Positions 57,227 through 64,000 of a stretch of DNA of 64,000 nucleotides are shown here, one piece after another. The position numbers and the translations under genes are program-made. How positions within the stretch are numbered: the stretch's first letter is position 1; each line of letters begins with the position of its first letter. The stretch is taken from assembly GCF_021462265.1 (NCBI RefSeq), contig NZ_JAJONF010000019.1, forward strand, positions 111,887-175,886. Direction: 5' to 3'. The DNA is from Streptomyces shenzhenensis (GTDB lineage Bacteria > Actinomycetota > Actinomycetes > Streptomycetales > Streptomycetaceae). Below the pieces are notes generated by a model, which was given only the letters and a program-made list of their open reading frames with translations, was not told the DNA's origin and did no database searches.

Positions 57227-59314
57227 GTGAGCACCAAGCCGACCACCACAGACCTCGACTGGACCGAGTTGGACCAGCGGGCCGTCGACACCGCCCGCGT
57301 CCTGGCCGCCGACGCCGTACAGAAGGTCGGCAACGGCCATCCGGGTACGGCGATGAGCCTGGCGCCGGCCGCGTACACCCTCTTCCAGAAGGTGATGCGG
57401 CACGACCCGTCCGACCCCGACTGGGTGGGCCGCGACCGCTTCGTGCTGTCCGCCGGTCACTCGTCGCTGACCCTCTACACGCAGCTCTACCTGGCCGGTT
57501 TCGGTCTGGAGCTGGAAGACCTCGAAGCCTTCCGCACCTGGGGCTCGAAGACCCCCGGTCACCCGGAGTACGGCCACACCAAGGGCGTGGAGACCACCAC
57601 CGGTCCGCTGGGCCAGGGTGTCGCCAACGCGGTGGGCATGGCCATGGCCGCCCGCTACGAGCGCGGTCTGTTCGACCCGGACGCGCCGCAGGGCGAGTCG
57701 CCGTTCGACCACTACATCTACTGCATCGCCGGTGACGGCTGCCTCCAGGAGGGCATCTCCGCCGAGGCGTCCTCGATGGCCGGCCACCAGAAGCTCGGCA
57801 ACCTCGTCCTGCTGTGGGACGACAACCACATCTCGATCGAGGGCGACACCGAGACGGCCGTCTCCGAGGACACCGTCAAGCGGTACGAGGCGTACGGCTG
57901 GCACGTCCAGCGGATCGCTCCGAAGCCGGACGGCGACCTGGACCCGCACGCCATCTACAACGCGATCGAGGCCGCGAAGAAGGTGACGGACAAGCCGTCC
58001 TTCATCGCGATGCGCTCGATCATCGCCTGGCCCGCCCCGAATGCGCAGAACACCGAGGCCGCGCACGGCTCGGCGCTGGGCGCGGACGAGGTCGCGGCCA
58101 CCAAGCGCGTCCTCGGCTTCGACCCGGAGAAGAGCTTCGACGTCGCCGAGGAGGTCATCGCCCACACCCGCCGGGCCGGTGAGCGCGGTGCGGCGGCGAA
58201 GGCCGAGTGGGAGAAGTCGTTCCAGCTGTGGCGGGACAACAACGCCGAGCGGGCCGCCGACTTCGACCGGATCGCCGCGGGCGAGCTGCCCAAGGGCTGG
58301 GAGGAGAAGGTCCCGGTCTTCGAGCCCGGCAAGGGCGTCGCGACCCGCGCGGCCTCCGGCAAGGTGCTCCAGGCCCTCGGCGCGGTCATTCCCGAGCTGT
58401 GGGGCGGCTCCGCCGACCTGGCCGGGTCGAACAACACGACCATCGACAAGGACAGCTCCTTCCTGCCGGCGGACAACCCGCTGCCGGGTGCGGACCCCTA
58501 CGGCCGCACCATCCACTTCGGTATCCGCGAGCACTCCATGGCCGCGGAGATGAACGGCATCACCCTGCACGGCAACACCCGCGTCTACGGTGGTACGTTC
58601 CTCGTCTTCTCCGACTACATGCGCAACTCCGTGCGGTTGTCGGCCCTGATGCACCTGCCGGTGACGTACGTGTGGACCCACGACTCCATCGGTCTGGGTG
58701 AGGACGGCCCCACGCACCAGCCGGTCGAGCACCTCGCCTCGCTGCGCGCCATCCCGGGTCTGAACGTGGTCCGCCCGGCCGACGCCAACGAGACCGCGAT
58801 CGCCTGGCGCGAGATCCTCAGGCGCTACACGAAGGTCTTCGGCAAGGGCGCCCCGCACGGCCTGGCGCTGACCCGTCAGGGCGTGCCGGTGTACGAGCCC
58901 AACGAGGACGCGGTCAACGGCGGCTACGTCCTCTTCGAGGCGTCGAACCAGGCCCCCGAGGTCATCCTCATCGCGACCGGTTCCGAGGTCCACGTGGCCG
59001 TCGAGGCACGCGAGCGGCTGGAGGCCGACGGCGTGCCCACGCGCGTCGTGTCCATGCCGTGCGTGGAGTGGTTCGAGGAGCAGGACCAGGGGTACCGGGA
59101 CAGCGTCCTGCCGCCGTCCGTCCGGGCGCGGGTGTCGGTCGAGGCGGGCATCGGCCTCACCTGGCACAAGTACGTCGGGGACGCCGGCCGCATCGTTTCC
59201 CTGGAGCACTTCGGTGCTTCCGCAGACGGCAAGGTGCTCTTCCAGGAGTTCGGCTTCACTGCCGAGAACGTGGCCGCCAAGGCCAGGGAATCTCTCGCCG
59301 CCGCCCAGCGCTGA
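57227..59314 (+). CDS. tkt: Transketolase
   Basis: 695 residues from GTG at 57227; GAGGAG lies rather far upstream (about 12 nt). ThDP-binding: GDGCLQEGISAEASSMAGHQ (from residue 169) to WDDNHISIEG; N-terminal GNGHPGTAMSLAP; pyrimidine domain GGTFLVFSDYMR and WTHDSIGLGEDGPTHQPVEH. It transfers two-carbon units in the pentose phosphate pathway. First gene of a five-gene operon. Confidence 0.97.
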   Translation: MSTKPTTTDLDWTELDQRAVDTARVLAADAVQKVGNGHPGTAMSLAPAAYTLFQKVMRHDPSDPDWVGRDRFVLSAGHSSLTLYTQLYLAGFGLELEDLEAFRTWGSKTPGHPEYGHTKGVETTTGPLGQGVANAVGMAMAARYERGLFDPDAPQGESPFDHYIYCIAGDGCLQEGISAEASSMAGHQKLGNLVLLWDDNHISIEGDTETAVSEDTVKRYEAYGWHVQRIAPKPDGDLDPHAIYNAIEAAKKVTDKPSFIAMRSIIAWPAPNAQNTEAAHGSALGADEVAATKRVLGFDPEKSFDVAEEVIAHTRRAGERGAAAKAEWEKSFQLWRDNNAERAADFDRIAAGELPKGWEEKVPVFEPGKGVATRAASGKVLQALGAVIPELWGGSADLAGSNNTTIDKDSSFLPADNPLPGADPYGRTIHFGIREHSMAAEMNGITLHGNTRVYGGTFLVFSDYMRNSVRLSALMHLPVTYVWTHDSIGLGEDGPTHQPVEHLASLRAIPGLNVVRPADANETAIAWREILRRYTKVFGKGAPHGLALTRQGVPVYEPNEDAVNGGYVLFEASNQAPEVILIATGSEVHVAVEARERLEADGVPTRVVSMPCVEWFEEQDQGYRDSVLPPSVRARVSVEAGIGLTWHKYVGDAGRIVSLEHFGASADGKVLFQEFGFTAENVAAKARESLAAAQR

Positions 59315-59347
59315 CGCTCACATACGACACGTAGGAGATGTAATTCC

Positions 59348-60466
59348 ATGACAGACGCACTCAAGCGCCTCTCCGAGGAAGGCGTCGCGATCTGGCTGGA
59401 CGACCTGTCGCGCAAGCGGATCACGTCCGGCAACCTCGCCGAGCTGATCGACCAGCAGCACGTCGTGGGCGTCACCACCAACCCGACCATCTTCCAGAAG
59501 GCGATCTCCTCCGGTGACGGCTACGAGCAGCAGGTCTCGGACCTGGCCGCCCGCAAGGTCACCGTCGAAGAGGCCATCCGCATGATCACCACGGCGGACG
59601 TCCGCGACGCCGCCGACATCCTGCGCCCGGTGTTCGACGCGACCGACGGCCAGGACGGCCGGGTGTCGATCGAGGTCGACCCGCGCCTGGCGCACAACAC
59701 CAAGGCGACGGTCGCCGAGGCCAAGCAGCTGGCCTGGCTGGTGGACCGCCCCAACACCCTCATCAAGATCCCGGCCACCGAGGCGGGTCTGCCGGCGATC
59801 AGCGAGGTCATCGGCCTCGGCATCAGCGTCAACGTCACGCTGATCTTCTCGCTGGAGCGGTACGGCAAGGTGATGGACGCCTACCTGACCGGCCTGGAGA
59901 AGGCCAAGGAACGCGGCCTGGACCTGTCGCTCATCCGTTCGGTGGCGTCGTTCTTCGTGTCCCGCGTGGACACCGAGATCGACCGGCGCCTGAACGACCT
60001 GGGCACCGACGAGGCCAAGGCGCTGCGCGGCAGGTCCGCCGTCGCCAACGCCCGGCTCGCCTACCAGGCGTACGAAGAGGTCTTCTCCTCCGACCGCTGG
60101 CAGGCGCTGGAGAGCGCGGGCGCCCGCAAGCAGCGTCCGCTGTGGGCCTCCACCGGTGTGAAGGACCCGGCGTACAAGGACACCCTGTACGTCGTCGACC
60201 TGGTGGCGCCGAACACGGTGAACACCATGCCGGAGGCCACCCTCCTCGCGGTCGAGGACCACGGTGACGTCACCGGCGACACCGTGACCGGCTCGTACGA
60301 GCAGGCCCGCGCCGACCTCGACGCCGTCGAGGCGCTCGGGATCTCGTACGACGACGTGGTCCAGGTACTGGAGGACGAGGGCGTCGAGAAGTTCGAGGCG
60401 TCCTGGAACGACCTGCTCAAGTCGACCCAGGCGGAGCTGGAGCGCCTGGCCCCCTCGGAGGGCTGA
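59348..60466 (+). CDS. tal: Transaldolase
   Basis: 372 residues, the actinobacterial long form. TTNPTIFQKAI near residue 40, Schiff-base Lys in NTLIKIPATEAGLPAI near residue 140, SVNVTLIFSLERY after it. 33 nt after tkt. It transfers dihydroxyacetone units between sedoheptulose-7-phosphate and glyceraldehyde-3-phosphate. Confidence 0.97.
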   Translation: MTDALKRLSEEGVAIWLDDLSRKRITSGNLAELIDQQHVVGVTTNPTIFQKAISSGDGYEQQVSDLAARKVTVEEAIRMITTADVRDAADILRPVFDATDGQDGRVSIEVDPRLAHNTKATVAEAKQLAWLVDRPNTLIKIPATEAGLPAISEVIGLGISVNVTLIFSLERYGKVMDAYLTGLEKAKERGLDLSLIRSVASFFVSRVDTEIDRRLNDLGTDEAKALRGRSAVANARLAYQAYEEVFSSDRWQALESAGARKQRPLWASTGVKDPAYKDTLYVVDLVAPNTVNTMPEATLLAVEDHGDVTGDTVTGSYEQARADLDAVEALGISYDDVVQVLEDEGVEKFEASWNDLLKSTQAELERLAPSEG

Positions 60467-60470
60467 TCAC

Positions 60471-62009
60471 TTGTCACCCCTTTCCGGTTCCGGAGCGAAC
60501 CCGCTTCGTGACCCCGCGGACCGACGGCTCCCGCGCATCGCGGGGCCGTCGGGCCTGGTCATCTTCGGCGTCACGGGCGACCTCTCCCGTAAGAAGCTCA
60601 TGCCCGCCGTCTACGACCTCGCCAACCGGGGTCTGCTGCCGCCGGGCTTCTCCCTGGTCGGCTTCGCCCGCCGCGAGTGGGCCCACGAGGACTTCGCCGC
60701 CGAGGTCCACGACGCCGTCAAGGAACACGCCCGCACGCCGTTCCGCGAGGAGGTCTGGCAGCAGCTCCTCCAGGGGATGCGCTTCGTCCAGGGCACCTTC
60801 GACGACGACGACGCGTTCGAGCGGCTGCGCTCCACCATCGACGAGCTGGACAAGGCGCAGGGCACGGGCGGCAACTTCGCCTTCTACCTCTCGGTGCCGC
60901 CGCGCTCCTTCCCGGTGGTCATCCAGCAGCTGAAGAAGCACGGGCTGGCCGACCAGTCCGGCGGCTCCTGGCGGCGCGCGGTCATCGAGAAGCCCTTCGG
61001 CCACGACCTGAAGTCGGCCGAGGAGCTCAACAAGGTCGTCCACGAGGTGTTCGAACCGGACCAGGTGTTCCGGATCGACCACTACCTCGGCAAGGAGACG
61101 GTCCAGAACATCCTGGCGCTGCGCTTCGCCAACACCATGTACGAGCCGATCTGGAACCGGTCCTTCGTCGACCACGTGCAGATCACCATGGCCGAGGACA
61201 TCGGTATCGGCGGCCGCGCCGGCTACTACGACGGCATCGGGTCAGCCCGGGACGTCATCCAGAACCACCTGCTCCAGCTGATGGCCCTCACCGCCATGGA
61301 GGAGCCGGCCTCCTTCGACGCGGACGCGCTCGCGGCGGAGAAGGAGAAGGTGCTCGGCGCGGTACGGCTGCCCAAGGACCTGGGCAAGTCGACGGTGCGC
61401 GGTCAGTACGCGGCCGGCTGGCAGGGCGGCGAGAAGGTCATCGGCTACCTCGAAGAGGACGGCATCGACACCAAGTCGAAGACCGACACCTACGCCGCCG
61501 TGAAGCTGGGGATCGACAACCGCCGCTGGGCGGGCGTCCCCTTCTACCTGCGCACCGGCAAGCGGCTCGGCCGCCGGGTCACCGAGATCGCGGTGGTCTT
61601 CCAGCGGGCCCCGCACTCCCCCTTCGACACGACGGCCACCGAGGAACTCGGGCAGAACGCGATCGTCATCCGCGTCCAGCCCGACGAGGGCGTCACCGTC
61701 CGCTTCGGCTCGAAGGTGCCGGGCACCTCGATGGAGATCCGGGACGTGTCGATGGACTTCGCCTACGGCGAGTCCTTCACCGAGTCCTCGCCGGAGGCGT
61801 ACGAGCGGCTCATCCTGGACGTGCTGCTCGGCGACGCCAACCTCTTCCCGCGCACCGAGGAGGTCGAGCTGTCCTGGAAGATCCTCGACCCGATCGAGGA
61901 GCACTGGGACAAGCACGGCAGGCCCGCGCAGTACAAGTCCGGCACCTGGGGTCCGGCCGAGGCCGACGAGATGCTGGCACGAGACGGACGGAGCTGGCGC
62001 CGGCCATGA
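60471..62009 (+). CDS. zwf: Glucose-6-phosphate dehydrogenase
   Basis: 512 residues from TTG at 60471, 4 nt after tal (GGAGGG in the end of tal serves as ribosome site). NADP-binding GVTGDLSRKKLMPAVYDL, catalytic RIDHYLGKETVQN (residues 201-213). It forms 6-phosphogluconolactone and NADPH. In actinobacteria it needs OpcA for full activity, and the opcA start overlaps its stop. Confidence 0.97.
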   Translation: MSPLSGSGANPLRDPADRRLPRIAGPSGLVIFGVTGDLSRKKLMPAVYDLANRGLLPPGFSLVGFARREWAHEDFAAEVHDAVKEHARTPFREEVWQQLLQGMRFVQGTFDDDDAFERLRSTIDELDKAQGTGGNFAFYLSVPPRSFPVVIQQLKKHGLADQSGGSWRRAVIEKPFGHDLKSAEELNKVVHEVFEPDQVFRIDHYLGKETVQNILALRFANTMYEPIWNRSFVDHVQITMAEDIGIGGRAGYYDGIGSARDVIQNHLLQLMALTAMEEPASFDADALAAEKEKVLGAVRLPKDLGKSTVRGQYAAGWQGGEKVIGYLEEDGIDTKSKTDTYAAVKLGIDNRRWAGVPFYLRTGKRLGRRVTEIAVVFQRAPHSPFDTTATEELGQNAIVIRVQPDEGVTVRFGSKVPGTSMEIRDVSMDFAYGESFTESSPEAYERLILDVLLGDANLFPRTEEVELSWKILDPIEEHWDKHGRPAQYKSGTWGPAEADEMLARDGRSWRRP

Positions 62010-63112
62010 AGATAGACCTCACGGACACCACGGCCGCCAAGGTCAACAAGGCACTGGTAGAGGGGCGCCGGGCCATCGGCACGCCCGCCGTCGGCATGGT
62101 GCTCACCCTCGTCGTCGTCACCGACGAGGAGAACGCGTACGACGCCCTCAAGGCCGCCGGCGACGCCTCGCACGAGCACCCCTCGCGCACCCTGGTCGTC
62201 ATCAAGCGCGTCTCCCGCTCCCCCCGCGACCGTACGGCGTCCCGCCTGGACGCCGAGGTCCGGGTGGGCGCGGACGCGGGCACCGGCGAGACGGTGGTGC
62301 TGCGGCTGTACGGCGAGGTCGCCGACCATGCCGACTCGGTCGTGCTGCCGCTGCTGCTGCCGGACGCCCCGGTCGTCGTCTGGTGGCCGGTGAACGCCCC
62401 GCTCGACCCGGCGAAGGACCCCCTCGGCGCCCTCGCCCAGCGCCGGGTCACCGACACCTACTCCTCCGAGCAGCCGGTACGGGAGCTGTCCGCCCGCGCG
62501 GACGCCTACACCCCCGGCGACACGGACCTGTCCTGGACCCGGATCACGCCCTGGCGCTCGATGCTGGCGGCGGCCCTGGACCAGGTGGTCTGCGAGGTCA
62601 AGGCCGTCGAGGTGGAGGGCGAGGAGTTCAACCCGAGCTGTGAGCTGCTGGCGATGTGGCTCGCGGACCGGCTGGACGTCCCCGTCAGACGCTCCCTGTC
62701 GGCCGGCCCCGGTCTGACCGCGGTGCGGCTCACCACCAGCGCGGGCGCGATCGCGCTGGACCGGGCGGACGGCTCCCTGGCCACCCTGTCCATCGACGGC
62801 CAGCCGGACCGCGCGGTGGCGCTGAAGCGGCGCGACACGGCCGAGCTGATCGCGGAGGAGCTGCGCCGGCTCGACCCGGACGACACCTACGCGTCGGCGC
62901 TGCGCTTCGGCGTGGACCGCCTCAACGCGTCGTCGGCCCCGGCTACGGCTCCGGCTCCTGTTCAGGCCCCGTCCGCCGCCACGACGGACCCGGCGCCCAA
63001 AGGAGAACCGGTCACCCGCGCGGCAGCCCCCGAAGCCGCTGCCGAGGCTCCCACGACAGAGGCGGCGTCGCAGGAACGGGCGCCGCTGAAGAAGAGGGCG
63101 AAGACGACATGA
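62006..63112 (+). CDS. opcA: Glucose-6-phosphate dehydrogenase assembly protein
   Basis: 368 residues, ATGA overlap with zwf. Conserved OpcA segments: VVWWPVNAPLDPAKDPLGAL and DLSWTRITPWRSMLAAALD. The last about 50 residues are an Ala/Pro-rich disordered tail ending in LKKRAKTT, longer than in many relatives. It acts as an allosteric or assembly partner of Zwf. Confidence 0.95.
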   Translation: MKIDLTDTTAAKVNKALVEGRRAIGTPAVGMVLTLVVVTDEENAYDALKAAGDASHEHPSRTLVVIKRVSRSPRDRTASRLDAEVRVGADAGTGETVVLRLYGEVADHADSVVLPLLLPDAPVVVWWPVNAPLDPAKDPLGALAQRRVTDTYSSEQPVRELSARADAYTPGDTDLSWTRITPWRSMLAAALDQVVCEVKAVEVEGEEFNPSCELLAMWLADRLDVPVRRSLSAGPGLTAVRLTTSAGAIALDRADGSLATLSIDGQPDRAVALKRRDTAELIAEELRRLDPDDTYASALRFGVDRLNASSAPATAPAPVQAPSAATTDPAPKGEPVTRAAAPEAAAEAPTTEAASQERAPLKKRAKTT

Positions 63113-63891
63113 GCACCCCCCAGCTGGTCGTGCACCACGACAAGGAGCTGATGGCGCAGGCCGCCGCGGCCCGCCTGATCACGAAGATCGTGGACGCGCA
63201 GGCCTCCCGGGGCGAGGCGTCCGTGGTCCTCACGGGCGGCCGCAACGGCAACGGCCTGCTGGCGGCCCTGGCGGCGGCCCCGGCCCGGGACGCCATCGAC
63301 TGGAGCCGGCTCGACCTGTGGTGGGGCGACGAACGCTTCCTGCCCGAGGGCGACCCGGAGCGCAACGTCACCCAGGCTCGCGACGCCCTGCTCGACCAGG
63401 TTCCGGTGGATCCGAAGCGCGTGCACGCCATGCCCGCCTCGGACGGCCCCTGGGGTACGGACGTGGACGCGGCAGCCGAGGCCTACGCGGCGGAACTGGC
63501 CCTCGCGGCCGGCCCCGAGAACCATGGTTCGGTGCCCACCTTCGACGTCCTGATGCTGGGCGTCGGGCCGGACACCCACGTGGCCTCGCTCTTCCCGGAG
63601 CTTCCCGCGGTCCGCGAGACGGAACGCACGGTGGTCGGCGTCCACGGCGCCCCCAAGCCCCCGCCGACCCGCGTCTCCCTCACCCTCCCCGCCATCCGCT
63701 CGGCCCGCGAGGTCTGGCTCCTGGCGGCGGGCGAGGACAAGGCCGAGGCCGTCGCCATCGCCCTCTCGGGCGCGGGCGAGATCCAGGCCCCGGCAGCGGG
63801 CGCCCAGGGCCGCCGGCGCACCCTGTGGCTCCTGGACGCGACAGCGGCCTCCCAACTGCCCCGGTCGCTGTATCCGCCGGCTTCACCCTGA
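63109..63891 (+). CDS. pgl: 6-phosphogluconolactonase
   Basis: 260 residues, ATGA overlap with opcA. NagB/RpiA fold: VVLTGGRNGNGLLAAL, DLWWGDERFLPEGDPERN and LMLGVGPDTHVASLFPEL. It hydrolyses 6-phosphogluconolactone. Last gene of the operon before a strong terminator. Confidence 0.95.
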   Translation: MSTPQLVVHHDKELMAQAAAARLITKIVDAQASRGEASVVLTGGRNGNGLLAALAAAPARDAIDWSRLDLWWGDERFLPEGDPERNVTQARDALLDQVPVDPKRVHAMPASDGPWGTDVDAAAEAYAAELALAAGPENHGSVPTFDVLMLGVGPDTHVASLFPELPAVRETERTVVGVHGAPKPPPTRVSLTLPAIRSAREVWLLAAGEDKAEAVAIALSGAGEIQAPAAGAQGRRRTLWLLDATAASQLPRSLYPPASP

Positions 63892-63903
63892 CGAAGTGCT
63901 GAG

Positions 63904-63940
63904 AAGAACCCGTACGGCCTCGGCGGCCGTACGGGTTCTT
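63904..63940. terminator. Strong terminator after pgl
   Basis: Perfect 16-bp stem AAGAACCCGTACGGCC / GGCCGTACGGGTTCTT, 5-nt loop. It ends the pentose phosphate operon and the convergent gene at the window edge. Confidence 0.92.
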
Positions 63941-63951
63941 TCATGTCCGGC

Positions 63952-64000
63952 CTAACGACCGCGCAGCTCTCGGTACTTGGCCACCAGTGCCGTCGTCGAA
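63952..64000 (-). CDS. 3' end of a gene, probably glucose-6-phosphate isomerase
   Basis: Only the last 15 codons are in the window: STTALVAKYRELRGR then TAG. This resembles the C-terminus of Streptomyces Pgi (STxxLxxxYRxLRGR), and a pgi gene next to the zwf operon would make sense. Too short for certainty. Confidence 0.45.
   Translation of the reverse strand, partial: STTALVAKYRELRGR

Overview
The window is a very GC-rich (roughly 70% or more) actinobacterial chromosome segment, almost certainly from a Streptomyces. The signs are strong G/C bias at third codon positions, many ATGA/GTGA stop-start overlaps, many GTG and some TTG starts, sugar ABC importers without their own ATPase gene, and a dapD - suf - ctaA/ctaB - tkt/tal/zwf/opcA/pgl order typical of the genus core. 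I saw no rRNA, tRNA, CRISPR array, prophage or insertion sequence.

Region 1 (1-12.4 kb, all minus strand) is a plant cell wall (pectin) locus. Two MalFG-type permeases, a Gfo/Idh/MocA oxidoreductase, a GH43 glycosidase and a sugar-binding lipoprotein are followed by a rhamnogalacturonan acetylesterase-like SGNH hydrolase, a PL1 pectate lyase and a truncated pectinesterase. Upstream lies a GntR - DHDPS-family - IlvD/Edd dehydratase operon that looks like oxidative arabinose-type sugar acid catabolism. Two LacI-type GAAGCGCTTC boxes precede the permease operon, and a third sits in a 20-bp palindrome inside the DHDPS-family gene.

Region 2 (12.7-26 kb) holds an MFS exporter; a uronate oxidation cluster (uronate dehydrogenase, 5-dehydro-4-deoxyglucarate dehydratase, one unassigned enzyme-like protein); a DeoR-regulated polyol ABC operon with a zinc dehydrogenase; a double-TerD protein; and a TetR/DHA2-exporter pair sharing a large inverted repeat.

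Region 3 (26-43.5 kb) is mixed: ACC deaminase with a GntR regulator; a PhoX-type phosphatase and a secreted nuclease, each behind a PHO-box-like direct repeat; an ArsR/SRPBCC pair behind a 23-bp perfect inverted repeat; a dapA homologue; a short decayed stretch (36.7-38.9 kb); dapD; a TetR/SMR pair with an operator touching the start codon; a frameshifted sulfotransferase; and an AbfB-domain membrane protein.

Region 4 (43.5-64 kb) is core metabolism: the sufR-B-D-Rieske-C-S-U-T operon (minus), an AAC(3)-family protein, a DrrAB-like ABC exporter with a duplicated gene junction, ctaA, an amidohydrolase, ctaB, and the pentose phosphate operon tkt-tal-zwf-opcA-pgl ending at a strong terminator. 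The last bases are probably the 3' end of pgi.
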